A DNA stretch of 64,000 nt from Acinetobacter sp. LoGeW2-3. GTDB taxonomy: Bacteria; Pseudomonadota; Gammaproteobacteria; Pseudomonadales; Moraxellaceae. The notes below the pieces were generated by a model. That model did not search any database. It had not been told where the DNA came from and saw nothing but the letters and a program-made list of their open reading frames with translations. Location of the stretch: the NCBI RefSeq assembly GCF_002688565.1, contig NZ_CP024011.1, positions 682,001-746,000 of the forward strand, written 5' to 3'. Shown here piece by piece: positions 45,697 to 56,956 of the stretch. Position 1 is the first letter of the stretch, and each line of letters begins with the position of its first letter. A program made the translations under genes and the position numbers.

Positions 45697-47349
45697 TTAA
45701 TCTTGAGCTAAAGTCCGCTCCAATATCCGCTTAACATCCACCAGTTTAGCACTAATCATACCCATTACCCGACCATGAAAATCACTATAACGTGTCTGAA
45801 TAAACGCATCGGAAATAAAACCAGGTGCATAACGTTTCAATAATACGGCTTGAGCCAAAATGGTTAAACGGCTGACCAGACTGCGCCCCATAAACTGCAG
45901 CTCATCTGCCGGCTGCTGGAACAGCTTAAATAATGTTTGCAGTTCCTGCTTCAGGATTTCATCCTGCATTGTAGTAGAAGCTATATCCTGGAATAGCACT
46001 TCGATGGATTCTGGATCACGGCCAATCGCACGCAGTACATCCAGACACATGACATTGCCTGAACCTTCCCAAATGGTATTCACCGGTGCTTCTCTGAAAA
46101 TTCGTGCCATGATGCCATTATCAACATAACCATTACCGCCAAAGACTTCCATAGTTTCACCAGTCAGCTCTACGGCACGTTTGCAGATCCAGAACTTGGA
46201 AGCAGGCGTCATGATGCGTTTCCAAGCGAGTGACAGAGCATCATCATTTTCATAGCAGGAAGCTAAATAAAAACTGAGTTGCATCGCTGCTTCAACTTCC
46301 AGTGCCAGATCGATCAGTACTGCTTGCATCAACGGTTGTTCGACCAGATGTTTGCCAAAAGCCTTACGTTGTCGGGTATAGGCCAGACATTGCACCAATG
46401 CCTGGCGCAGCATTGCAGTGCTACCGACCGAACAGGTCAGACGCGTGTAATTTGCCATTTCGATAATCGTTGGAATACCTCGTCCGGCTTCGCCGATCAT
46501 AATGCCCCAAGCTTGCTGAAACTCGACTTCGGAACTGGAGTTACTGCGGTTCCCGACTTTGTCTTTGAGTCGCTGCACATGAATATTGTTCTTGGTACCA
46601 TCCTCACGCCAGCGTGGCACAAAGAAACATGCCAAGCCATCCTGCTCAGTTTTCGCCACGACCAGATGGGCGTCACACATTGGTGCCGAGAAGAACCACT
46701 TATGTCCGGTAATCAGATAAGCTTTTCCGCGACCTGATTCAGCTACAGGTACGGCAATTGTTTCATTCGCTCGTACATCGGAGCCGCCCTGCTTTTCAGT
46801 CATGCCCATACCGAGCCAGATTGATTTTTTCTGGGCAATTGGCAGATCACGTTCGTCATATTCGGTAGAGAGTAATTTATCTCCGATTTTGGCCCAGAGT
46901 TCCGGTTCACGCTGGATCAAGGGAATACTGCCGAGGGTCATCGAGGTGGGGCATAGACTGCCGCATTCGACTTGTCCGCTGAGGTAAAAACGTGCCGCCC
47001 AGTCGACCCATTTCGATGTGGATTCAGCATGATTAAAAGGATGTGCATGGCTATCAAACTGGCGATTGATGCGCATCCACTGATGCCAGGCTGGATGGAA
47101 CTCAATGTAATCACGACGGCGACCACGGGCATCAAAAGCATGCAAGATTGGTGTATGTCGGTTCGCCAGATCGGCATATTCATAATATTGCGATGAACCT
47201 ACTACCTGCCCCATCTCAGTGAGAGTAGCTTGATCCTGACTACCGTTTCGCTGCAGGATTTCTTGCAAAATGGTGTCAGTTGTAAAAAGGTTATAGTCTT
47301 GCTTTTCATCAAACTGGTTGCTGATCTTATGGGTCGTCCATGTGTTCAT
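45697..47349 (-). CDS. AidB-like acyl-CoA dehydrogenase
   Basis: 550 aa flavoprotein, close in length to E. coli AidB (541 aa). N-terminal extension of about 170 residues with FHPAWHQWM, then the acyl-CoA dehydrogenase core: GMTEKQGGSDV (FAD-facing loop), GHKWFFSAPMCD, LKDKVGNRSNSSSEVEF and the C-terminal helical domain with EVFGGNGYVDNGIMARIFREAPVNTIWEGSGN. AidB-type proteins bind DNA and are linked to alkylation stress; whether this one does is unknown. Isovaleryl-CoA dehydrogenase-like activity is the alternative. The gene stands alone. Confidence 0.82.
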   Translation of the reverse strand: MNTWTTHKISNQFDEKQDYNLFTTDTILQEILQRNGSQDQATLTEMGQVVGSSQYYEYADLANRHTPILHAFDARGRRRDYIEFHPAWHQWMRINRQFDSHAHPFNHAESTSKWVDWAARFYLSGQVECGSLCPTSMTLGSIPLIQREPELWAKIGDKLLSTEYDERDLPIAQKKSIWLGMGMTEKQGGSDVRANETIAVPVAESGRGKAYLITGHKWFFSAPMCDAHLVVAKTEQDGLACFFVPRWREDGTKNNIHVQRLKDKVGNRSNSSSEVEFQQAWGIMIGEAGRGIPTIIEMANYTRLTCSVGSTAMLRQALVQCLAYTRQRKAFGKHLVEQPLMQAVLIDLALEVEAAMQLSFYLASCYENDDALSLAWKRIMTPASKFWICKRAVELTGETMEVFGGNGYVDNGIMARIFREAPVNTIWEGSGNVMCLDVLRAIGRDPESIEVLFQDIASTTMQDEILKQELQTLFKLFQQPADELQFMGRSLVSRLTILAQAVLLKRYAPGFISDAFIQTRYSDFHGRVMGMISAKLVDVKRILERTLAQD

Positions 47350-47499
47350 CTTATCTTCCTTGGTCTTTATTTTTTGTTGTATGGTTTTCGGTTCAGTATA
47401 AAGAAAAAGTTGCTAATACTTATTAAGTTTTCAGTAAAGCAGCCAGCTTTCTATGACTAGACATTCTATGATTTAAATAGACAATCAAATTTCAGACAA

Positions 47500-47532
47500 T
47501 AAAAGACCGACTCGAAAGCCGGTTTCTTTTTA
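47500..47532 (-). terminator. Terminator after katG
   Basis: On the minus strand AAAGAAACCGGCT-TTCG-AGTCGGTCTTTT: stem with one G:G mismatch and a TTCG loop, 15-40 bp past the katG stop. Confidence 0.7.
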
Positions 47533-47543
47533 ATACTGAGAAC

Positions 47544-50242
<2,699 letters not shown>

Positions 50243-51181
50243 CTATACCCGCCCTTGGGTACGTTCCAGCCATACTTTCTGGGTTTGTGGCTTCACAAAC
50301 AAGGTAATAATTTCAGGATGGATCTGTTTGATCTGGGCTTCGATCCGATTCACACAGGCTTCAATTTCATCCGAGGTCAGATTATCCATAAACTCTAGAC
50401 TTAAAGATGCAATCACCTGATGTGCACCGATCTGTTCAGTCAGCACACCATTTGCACTAAACACGGCGATATCTTCCTGTGCGATATTCAGAACATTTGC
50501 CCGTAGTTTAGGATCAGCGTTTTCACCCAATAATAGGCCTTTGGTTTCACGTGCCAGTAACCAGGCCGAGACCGCCAACACCACCCCAATCAAAATGGAG
50601 GCAGCACCATCCAGCTCAGGAATATTCAATTGATGGGCCAAGAAGATACCGATTAAAGCAATGAACAGACCGATCAATGCAGCTGTATCTTCAAATAACA
50701 CAGTAAAAGTTGTTGGGTCTTTGCTGCGTCTAAAGGCTTCAAAATAACCCATTTTCCCTTTCATTTTTCGGAATGTTTTCAATGCGACAAACCATGAAAA
50801 ACCTTCACATAAAATGGCAATACCGAGCACCACGTAGTTGATCATCGGATCCTGCATTTCTTCAGGATGAATAATGTGCTGGATGCCCTGATAGATCGAC
50901 ACAATGGCACCGAGAGCAAAGACCATCAAAGCCACGATAAAGGCCCAGAAGTACAGTTCACGTCCATAGCCGAAAGGATGCAGAGCATCAGGGCGCTGCT
51001 CGGCTTTTTTCATACCGTACAGCAGCAGAATTTCATTCAAGGTATCCACCACCGAGTGAATCGCCTCACTCAGCATGGCAGAACTGTTGGTGATATAGGC
51101 CGCGACAAATTTCACCAGCGCGATTGCCAGATTACCAAACAGCGCTGCATATACCACAATTTTATTCGATTCAGACGACAT
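50243..51181 (-). CDS. Cation diffusion facilitator (CDF) family metal exporter
   Basis: 312 aa. Six hydrophobic segments across about residues 10-210, with the CDF metal-site residues in SAMLSEAIHSVVDTLNEILL (segment 2) and DTAALIGLFIALIGIFLAHQL (segment 5), followed by a C-terminal cytoplasmic domain (LRANVLNIAQEDIAVFSANG). Proton-coupled export of zinc, iron, manganese or similar; the ion cannot be told from sequence. The SLC30A9/ZitB-like subgroup is possible. No metal regulator adjoins it. Confidence 0.9.
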   Translation of the reverse strand: MSSESNKIVVYAALFGNLAIALVKFVAAYITNSSAMLSEAIHSVVDTLNEILLLYGMKKAEQRPDALHPFGYGRELYFWAFIVALMVFALGAIVSIYQGIQHIIHPEEMQDPMINYVVLGIAILCEGFSWFVALKTFRKMKGKMGYFEAFRRSKDPTTFTVLFEDTAALIGLFIALIGIFLAHQLNIPELDGAASILIGVVLAVSAWLLARETKGLLLGENADPKLRANVLNIAQEDIAVFSANGVLTEQIGAHQVIASLSLEFMDNLTSDEIEACVNRIEAQIKQIHPEIITLFVKPQTQKVWLERTQGRV

Positions 51182-51312
51182 TCAAATTTGTCCTAGTTTT
51201 TTCTCAAACAGATGGATCTATTTGATTTTTCATTTTATCTCTTTGCATCTTAATAAACTGCTGCGATAAATTGTTTATTGTTTTGTTGTTCTCATTTTTA
51301 ATCGGAATCCTC

Positions 51313-51750
51313 ATGCTTGAAATTGTTTCTACTTCTGTTGATCAGCATCCTGCCCTGTTAGAACTGTGGGAACATTCAGTTCGTGCTACGCATCATTTCC
51401 TGAATGACGCGCAGATCCTGAAGATTCGCCAGCAGATTATTCAGCATGGTTATTTTGATCAGGTGCAACTGTTCCATGTGGAACATCAGCAGCAGATTCT
51501 AGGCTTTATGGGCATTGCTGGCAGCAAACTGGAAATGCTGTTTATTTCCCCTTCGGCCTTCCGGCAAGGTATTGGCAGCCAGTTATTGCAACATGCGCTT
51601 GAGCTAGGTGTGGCTGAAGTTGATGTGAATGAGCAGAATCCTGATGCAGTTACTTTTTATTTGAAGCATGGCTTTGAGATGATCAGCCGCTCAGAAACCG
51701 ATAGCGAAGGCAATCCCTACCCGATTCTGCATCTGCAACTGAAAAACTAA
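51313..51750 (+). CDS. GNAT-family N-acetyltransferase
   Basis: 145 aa from ATG 51313 (a GGAA site upstream; the frame to 51271 is hydrophobic and less likely). The acetyl-CoA loop is in FISPSAFRQGIGSQLLQHAL (R/QxxGxG/A). The N-terminus is YjaB-like (LLELWEHSVRATHHFL), and the C-terminal DAVTFYLKHGFEMISRSE is typical. Substrate unknown. Single gene with its own terminator. Confidence 0.86.
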   Translation: MLEIVSTSVDQHPALLELWEHSVRATHHFLNDAQILKIRQQIIQHGYFDQVQLFHVEHQQQILGFMGIAGSKLEMLFISPSAFRQGIGSQLLQHALELGVAEVDVNEQNPDAVTFYLKHGFEMISRSETDSEGNPYPILHLQLKN

Positions 51751-51773
51751 AAAGGAAGCCGAAGCTTCCTTTT
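51750..51773. terminator. Terminator between the GNAT and EamA genes
   Basis: AAAAGGAAGC-CGAA-GCTTCCTTTT symmetrical stem; the two genes converge. Confidence 0.8.
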
Positions 51774-51802
51774 GGGTGTTAATTTACCTTGAACTGTGAA
51801 TT

Positions 51803-52711
51803 TTAGAATTTGGAAAAATACTGTTCGCGCCATTCTTTCCAGAAGTACATCACGATCCCGAACATCACCACTGCAATACCAGCGAAAGCATGACTACTGA
51901 TAATTTCATTATTTAGGCTTGCACCCAAAATCAAAGCAATAATCGGCGTCATCACATTGCTGAGCGATACGGTGGATGCCGCCAGACGACGAATCAGCCA
52001 GAAGTAACACAGCATCGCCACAATCGAAGACAAGATCATGGTAAAACCAAAGCCGAACAGTGCCTGCATACTCGGCATTTGCGTTGGGAAAGATTGCCAG
52101 ATAAATGGAATGATTAGTAATGATCCTAGTGAGGAAACAATCAAAGAACCCGTCGCTTGTGTCATCGGTTTCAATGGTGCATTGATCTTTTTCACCCAGA
52201 AGATTGAGCTGATATAAGACACCATACTGATAAACATCAATACCACGCCCAATGGATTAATTTTACTGTCGGCTGAGTCTGCAAATACAAAACTTAAACC
52301 CGCGACTGCGACAAACATACCAACCCATTGTAGCCAGATCAGGCGATTGGTTTTCAGGATGACATGCCCGATCAGACCTGCAACCAATGGTGAAAATCCG
52401 AAAATCAAGGCCATTAAACCTGAGGTTAAATAGTTCGCAGCCAGATAAATGAATAGCTGCGCGCCGATCAGATTCAGGCTGCCTGCCACATAGCTCATCA
52501 TGGAGGTTCGATCAAATGGCAAAGGATTACGCATGGCAGCCAAGATCGCCAGCGCCAGCACAGAAGCGCCGAAATAACGGATGATCAGCACCCACATCGA
52601 ATGAACTTCTGCAACGCTCCAGACAATCGCCAGTGGTGTTGCTGCCCAGATCAGCACCAGCAAGGCATAAATACTTGCCGTCACCAGCATGGGAGATGAA
52701 TTTGAATTCAT
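51803..52711 (-). CDS. EamA/DMT-family transporter
   Basis: 302 aa with about ten hydrophobic segments in two EamA repeats (residues about 8-140 and 150-290). Typical features: IWAATPLAIVWSVAEVHSMW in the first repeat and VMTPIIALILGASLNNEIIS-like sequence in the second. Likely exports or imports small metabolites such as amino acids; substrate unknown. Not obviously part of the adjacent hca operon, from which it is separated by a structured repeat. Confidence 0.87.
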   Translation of the reverse strand: MNSNSSPMLVTASIYALLVLIWAATPLAIVWSVAEVHSMWVLIIRYFGASVLALAILAAMRNPLPFDRTSMMSYVAGSLNLIGAQLFIYLAANYLTSGLMALIFGFSPLVAGLIGHVILKTNRLIWLQWVGMFVAVAGLSFVFADSADSKINPLGVVLMFISMVSYISSIFWVKKINAPLKPMTQATGSLIVSSLGSLLIIPFIWQSFPTQMPSMQALFGFGFTMILSSIVAMLCYFWLIRRLAASTVSLSNVMTPIIALILGASLNNEIISSHAFAGIAVVMFGIVMYFWKEWREQYFSKF

Positions 52712-52787
52712 TAAAAGGACTCAATTAAATTTTTTCAGAAAGAATTGAACTAACTTCTCGTTCAAATTCACAATCGACAATACTGAT

Positions 52788-52874
52788 GGCGGCAAGGATG
52801 CCGCCTGTGGTGCTGGGGGATATGGATATCCCCTCAGCACTACAGAAGATTTTTGCCTTGCGAAGCAGTGCTTC
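52788..52874. repeat. Intergenic three-hairpin repeat (copy 2)
   Basis: GGCGGCAAGGATGCCGCC (52788-52805), a strong hairpin at 52807-52843 closed around ATAT-GG-ATAT, and GAAGCA/TGCTTC (52862-52874). The first hairpin is 17/18 identical to 11709-11726. The second differs in sequence but keeps pairing, as in copy 1. Confidence 0.65.
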
Positions 52875-52966
52875 TCATCATATTTGAAAAGTAAAAACTG
52901 CCTACACACAGAAATGTCCATTTACAATGCAATTTGCGGCAGTAATTTTACTAAAACAATAGCCAT

Positions 52967-53004
52967 AAAAAAGCAGACCTAAGTTGCCTAAGGTCTGCCC
53001 TTTT
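52967..53004 (-). terminator. Terminator after hcaD (end of hca/mhpB operon)
   Basis: GCAGACCTAAG / CTTAGG-type stem (GCAGACCTTAG-GCAA-CTTAGGTCTGC on the minus strand) followed by T6. Confidence 0.85.
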
Positions 53005-53027
53005 GTAAACTTATAAATAAAGCAAAG

Positions 53028-54257
53028 TTATTTTACAAGTTTACGAAGATCTTGGCTGAGATCTAAATATTTATCTGCTTCAAACGCTGCATTCTTGCTG
53101 ATCAGCTTTTTCAGGTGACGCATTTCTTTTGCCGCATTTACAGTAATACCGCCAACAATAACGCCATCAGTCACACCAAACATCACGAATGATGATTCAG
53201 CGCGAAGCTCTGGATTGATTTCACCACGGACTTGCCATTCAGCAGCCGCCATGTCACCCACGAACTGGTAGTTGATGTCCAACTGATCTGTCCAGAACCA
53301 TGCTGGGTTAGGCGTCGGATGTTCAACGTCCATCACGTGACGTGCAAAGATACCTGCTTGAAGGTTGGCATTTTCCCAAGTTTCGACACGACGGTGGTTA
53401 CCGCAGTTACGAAGTTGAGTTGCCACATCACCTGCTGCATAGATGTCTGCATTTGAAGTCTGGCAGTTTTCATTCACTTTAATTGCGAAATCAACATCTA
53501 GGCCAGCTTCTACCGCTAGTTGCGCATTTGGCACGATACCGATACCGTAAACCACAGCATCAGCACGAAGCTCTTCACCACCCTCAAGGGTAATCACAAC
53601 TTCTTCACCGTCAAGTTTGCAGTCTGCAATCTTGGTTTCCAGACGAACATCGATACCTGCCAAACGTTGTTGTTCTAACAGGAACTCGCTCAGAATACGT
53701 GGTGAACAGCGACCCATGACCATAGGACCCATTTCGATCACAGTTACCTGGCATTCTTTGAAACGTGCAGATGAAGCCAATTCCAGACCGATGACACCAC
53801 CGCCAATCAGGACAATACGACGGCCTGATTGCAATACAGGGACCAGTGCTTGCGAATCTTCAAGGTTACGCAGCGTATAAACATGTTTACCCAGCGCATC
53901 GAAGTTTGGCAGACGACGTGCTGCGCCGCCAGTTGCAAGCAACAGTTTGTCATAAGCAATAAGGTCACCATTTTGAAGTTCAACCGTTTTCGCTTCAGCG
54001 TTGATTTTTTTCACGCCATTGCCACGAATGGTTTCCACACCAAGTTCCGCCAGTTTTTCTTCTGACAGGATTTCAATCTTGGTTTCTTCAGGTTTTAGAA
54101 TCACGTCCTTAGACAGTGGTGGACGCTCATAAGGAAGATGTGTCTCATCACCGATCAGAATGATTTTACCTTCGTATTTATTGCCACGAAGTTCTAAAAT
54201 CGCGCTTGCACCTGCTTGGCCAGCACCTACAATTACGATGGTTTCGATGTTGCTCAT
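53028..54257 (-). CDS. hcaD: Phenylpropionate dioxygenase ferredoxin reductase subunit
   Basis: 409 aa FAD/NADH oxidoreductase that passes electrons to the HcaC ferredoxin. FAD motif IVIVGAGQAGASAI (residues 7-20), NAD motif RIVLIGGGVIGLELA (about 146-160), second FAD motif NADIYAAGDVAT. Same fold as BphA4/HcaD/ThcD. Last gene of the operon, 4 bp after mhpB. The operon context (hcaEFCB) supports the HcaD name; in E. coli hcaD follows hcaB directly. Confidence 0.9.
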   Translation of the reverse strand: MSNIETIVIVGAGQAGASAILELRGNKYEGKIILIGDETHLPYERPPLSKDVILKPEETKIEILSEEKLAELGVETIRGNGVKKINAEAKTVELQNGDLIAYDKLLLATGGAARRLPNFDALGKHVYTLRNLEDSQALVPVLQSGRRIVLIGGGVIGLELASSARFKECQVTVIEMGPMVMGRCSPRILSEFLLEQQRLAGIDVRLETKIADCKLDGEEVVITLEGGEELRADAVVYGIGIVPNAQLAVEAGLDVDFAIKVNENCQTSNADIYAAGDVATQLRNCGNHRRVETWENANLQAGIFARHVMDVEHPTPNPAWFWTDQLDINYQFVGDMAAAEWQVRGEINPELRAESSFVMFGVTDGVIVGGITVNAAKEMRHLKKLISKNAAFEADKYLDLSQDLRKLVK

Positions 54258-54261
54258 GTCT

Positions 54262-55227
54262 TTAACCTTTTAACTCTGCAGATACGATGCCAAAGCCCGC
54301 AATCCATTCACTGATTTCTTCATAACAGTGCGTTGTCATTTCGTACTCGCCCATTTCGCTTAAAGCAGCAAACGCCGCCATCCACGAACGAACTTCCTGA
54401 CCACCACGGCCACCATCACGGCGGATTTCAGCTTCAGTCATGGTCTCAAGTGCAGCGAAGTCGGCATTCTTGAATTTTTCAAGCAATGCGATATCCCATT
54501 CAGCATTCAGAGGAACTGCAACAGAAGTGTCGCCTGCTGCCAGTTTCTGGCCCACTGCAATGATTTTGGACTGACGCGCGTTACGTGCTTCAGGTGTCGG
54601 GTTACGACCTGCAATCAGGAACTCTTCCACTTCTGGTGGTACAGAACCCATTTGCGGAGTTGGTGGATCGTGTGACAGACCACCTGTACCCAGAACGAGT
54701 ACACGCTCATTTTCAAGGTTCAGAGATTTGATGAACTGACCTACAGCACGGCCTAAAGCGATCGTACGCTTAGTCGTTGGCATCGGTGCTGCAGCGCCAT
54801 TAATGAAAATTGGAATCGTTGGATAACGATCAAGTTTGCCGTCGCACAGGAAGTGCAATGGCTGAGTCACACCATGGTCAGCTTGCATACGGTAAGAATA
54901 AGCAACGTCCACACCTTCATCGAGTACACGACGGACCAAACCCAGTGCTTTGTCTTCAGGTACATCAATGTGTGCATTGTCTTTACCATAGTCCCAGTCC
55001 CCTGCAGCCGTCGCGCGAATGCCCACACAGAAGCTTGGCATCAGGTCATAGAAGAAACCATTGAAATGGTCAGGACCAAAGGTAATGATCAGGGTTGGGT
55101 CGTAAGCTTTTACTTCAGCAGACAGTTTTTCAAACGCTTCACGAACGGCCTGTTCTTTGCGTTTTTCCTGCGGTGAAGCAAATTCCATTAAAGGACTGTG
55201 CGATGCACAAATAAGTTTAACGGCCAT
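54262..55227 (-). CDS. mhpB: 2,3-dihydroxyphenylpropionate 1,2-dioxygenase (extradiol, class III LigB-like)
   Basis: 321 aa, close to E. coli MhpB (314). Cleaves 2,3-dihydroxyphenylpropionate (or -cinnamate) next to a hydroxyl (meta cleavage) with Fe(II). Class III extradiol features: N-terminal ICASHSPLMEF with the His ligand, FGPDHFNGFFYDLMP, and ADHGVTQPLHF. Start ATG 55227 is fixed by AAGGAG. It sits inside the hca operon between hcaB and hcaD, which is not the E. coli order. A hairpin lies in the 66-bp gap to hcaB. Confidence 0.92.
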   Translation of the reverse strand: MAVKLICASHSPLMEFASPQEKRKEQAVREAFEKLSAEVKAYDPTLIITFGPDHFNGFFYDLMPSFCVGIRATAAGDWDYGKDNAHIDVPEDKALGLVRRVLDEGVDVAYSYRMQADHGVTQPLHFLCDGKLDRYPTIPIFINGAAAPMPTTKRTIALGRAVGQFIKSLNLENERVLVLGTGGLSHDPPTPQMGSVPPEVEEFLIAGRNPTPEARNARQSKIIAVGQKLAAGDTSVAVPLNAEWDIALLEKFKNADFAALETMTEAEIRRDGGRGGQEVRSWMAAFAALSEMGEYEMTTHCYEEISEWIAGFGIVSAELKG

Positions 55228-55246
55228 GAGAGACTCCTTAAAAGGA

Positions 55247-55269
55247 AGGCAGCCAAGAACAGGCTGCCG
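55247..55269 (-). promoter_or_regulatory. Intercistronic hairpin between hcaB and mhpB
   Basis: GGCAGCC (55248-55254) / GGCTGCC (55262-55268), 7-nt loop, just before the mhpB ribosome site. No full T-run follows; it could be an mRNA stabiliser or a partial terminator. Confidence 0.4.
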
Positions 55270-55293
55270 AAAAGTCCATTTCAGACTAGATTT

Positions 55294-56109
55294 TTATTCG
55301 TCAAAGAAACCGGCACGTGGCTGACGTAAGCCGCGAATACCCAGACCGCATTCTGCATTGATCAGAACACCAGTCAAAGGACGGTTATTTTGACGAGATG
55401 CCAAGAGCACATATGAACCAGTCATATCTTCCGGCTCAGGTAAGAAATTCAGTGGCATGCCACGTGCGATTTTCTCAGGATCACGTGCATCCAGCAGGCC
55501 AAGATTTTCCTGACCTAAAGATGCAGCACCTTTGATGTTCACATTCATACCTGATGGCGCAACGGCATTGACTCGGACTTTAGGTGCAAGTTCGTAAGCC
55601 AGTTCTTTCATAATGCCCACACCCGCATGTTTCGATGCTGTGTAAACTGGACCGCCACCTGCAGAATACAATGCAGAATTTGACAGTGTGAAAATGATTG
55701 AACCTTCAGATTTTACTAACTCATCAAGTGCAGCTTTGGTACCTAGTATCAGAGATTTGGTGTTAATCCCCATAATCTCATCAAAGGCTTTTTCCAGCTG
55801 CTCACCTGAGGTATTGACGATATCGGCATAGTGATCCCAGATACCCGCATTACCCACGAAACAGTCGAGTTTACCATAACGCTCTACAGTCGCTTTAACA
55901 GCACGGACGTTGTCTTCATAGCTGGCCACATCACCTGCGATTGCCAGCACGCGGTCACCAAAATGTGCATTCAGTGCATCGACTTTAGACTGTGAACGTT
56001 GAAGAACGGCCACTTGTGCGCCCTCTTCCAGGAAACGTTCTACCAGTGCCCAACCGAGACCTGAACCACCACCAGTGATCAGTGCAACTTCGCCTTGTAG
56101 CCAACCCAT
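55294..56109 (-). CDS. hcaB: cis-dihydrodiol dehydrogenase of phenylpropionate/cinnamate degradation
   Basis: 271 aa short-chain dehydrogenase. Converts the ring cis-dihydrodiol from the HcaEFCD dioxygenase to the 2,3-dihydroxy compound with NAD+. Cofactor motif ITGGGSGLGWALV (residues 10-22), N-A-G motif VGNAGIW, catalytic SNSAL...YTASKHAG (YxxxK). The C-terminal LRQPRAGFFDE type tail is seen in ring-diol dehydrogenases (BphB, HcaB). Preceded by GGAGAG inside the end of hcaC. Confidence 0.92.
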   Translation of the reverse strand: MGWLQGEVALITGGGSGLGWALVERFLEEGAQVAVLQRSQSKVDALNAHFGDRVLAIAGDVASYEDNVRAVKATVERYGKLDCFVGNAGIWDHYADIVNTSGEQLEKAFDEIMGINTKSLILGTKAALDELVKSEGSIIFTLSNSALYSAGGGPVYTASKHAGVGIMKELAYELAPKVRVNAVAPSGMNVNIKGAASLGQENLGLLDARDPEKIARGMPLNFLPEPEDMTGSYVLLASRQNNRPLTGVLINAECGLGIRGLRQPRAGFFDE

Positions 56110-56111
56110 GA

Positions 56112-56438
56112 TTACTCTCCTGCCATCTCTACGTATAACGCACCATCTTCAAGTACAACTGGGAATGTTTGAATCGGGTCAGTTGCTGGTAAGCAAAGTG
56201 CCTGACCTGTTTTCAAACAGAAGCGAGCTGCATGAAGTGGACATTCCACTGTACCGTCGTCTTCAAGGTAGCCTTCAGACATAGAAGCATTACCGTGTGA
56301 ACAGCGGTCGTTCATTGCGAAGAATTCGCCACCGTTGTTGAATACTGCAAGCGCTTCGATACCGTTTACGCCGCAATCCACTTTTAACGCTTCGCCTTCG
56401 TCTAATTCGTCAACTTGGCAAACAAAAATCTTATTCAT
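56112..56438 (-). CDS. hcaC: Rieske ferredoxin subunit of phenylpropionate dioxygenase
   Basis: 108 aa. Small Rieske [2Fe-2S] ferredoxin carrying electrons from HcaD to HcaE. Ligand motifs CSHGNASM (CxH) and CPLHAARF (CxxH) are intact. Its ATG shares a base with the hcaF stop (TAATG), indicating coupled translation. Confidence 0.94.
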   Translation of the reverse strand: MNKIFVCQVDELDEGEALKVDCGVNGIEALAVFNNGGEFFAMNDRCSHGNASMSEGYLEDDGTVECPLHAARFCLKTGQALCLPATDPIQTFPVVLEDGALYVEMAGE

Positions 56439-56956
56439 TAGAAGAACACACTCAGGTTATGTGAGTTATAGGTAACTTGGTCAAGAGTGATCTTACGGTT
56501 GAAGATCTGGAAGCCCAGGCCGCCTTCAACTTTGCGGATCTTGTCATGACGTTTACCACAGTAAATCGTAACGTCTTTCTCTTTCTGGGTACGGTACAGA
56601 AGGTATGTCACGTACACATCGTATTCGCCTTCAACTTCAGTCGGCTCAACAATCACGTTGCTCACCATGTGAGTGGTACGTGATGGAGGCTCTTCAGCCC
56701 AAGCCATACCTGTTTCCAGACGTGCAACACGACGCTCTAAAAGATCTTTCGTATCGTTGAATACCCAAGTTGTAGGTGGTTCAACTGAACGACGACGGTC
56801 ACGCGTTTGAGCGTTTGGTGTAGTACGTAGCGTGTAAGAAATATCTTCAGCTAGCGTGTCTAACCACTCGCGGAATTTCCAGTCATCAAGAAGCTTGGCT
56901 TCTTGATACAGGAACTGACTAATTTGGTGATGAAGTTCTAAACTGATTTGACTCAT
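56438..56956 (-). CDS. hcaF: Phenylpropionate dioxygenase small (beta) subunit
   Basis: 172 aa, ring-hydroxylating dioxygenase beta subunit, structural partner of HcaE in the oxygenase hexamer. Conserved blocks: [20 protein letters not shown] near the start and [15 protein letters not shown], and the C-terminal [17 protein letters not shown]. Overlaps hcaE by 4 bp (ATGA). Confidence 0.94.
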   Translation of the reverse strand: MSQISLELHHQISQFLYQEAKLLDDWKFREWLDTLAEDISYTLRTTPNAQTRDRRRSVEPPTTWVFNDTKDLLERRVARLETGMAWAEEPPSRTTHMVSNVIVEPTEVEGEYDVYVTYLLYRTQKEKDVTIYCGKRHDKIRKVEGGLGFQIFNRKITLDQVTYNSHNLSVFF

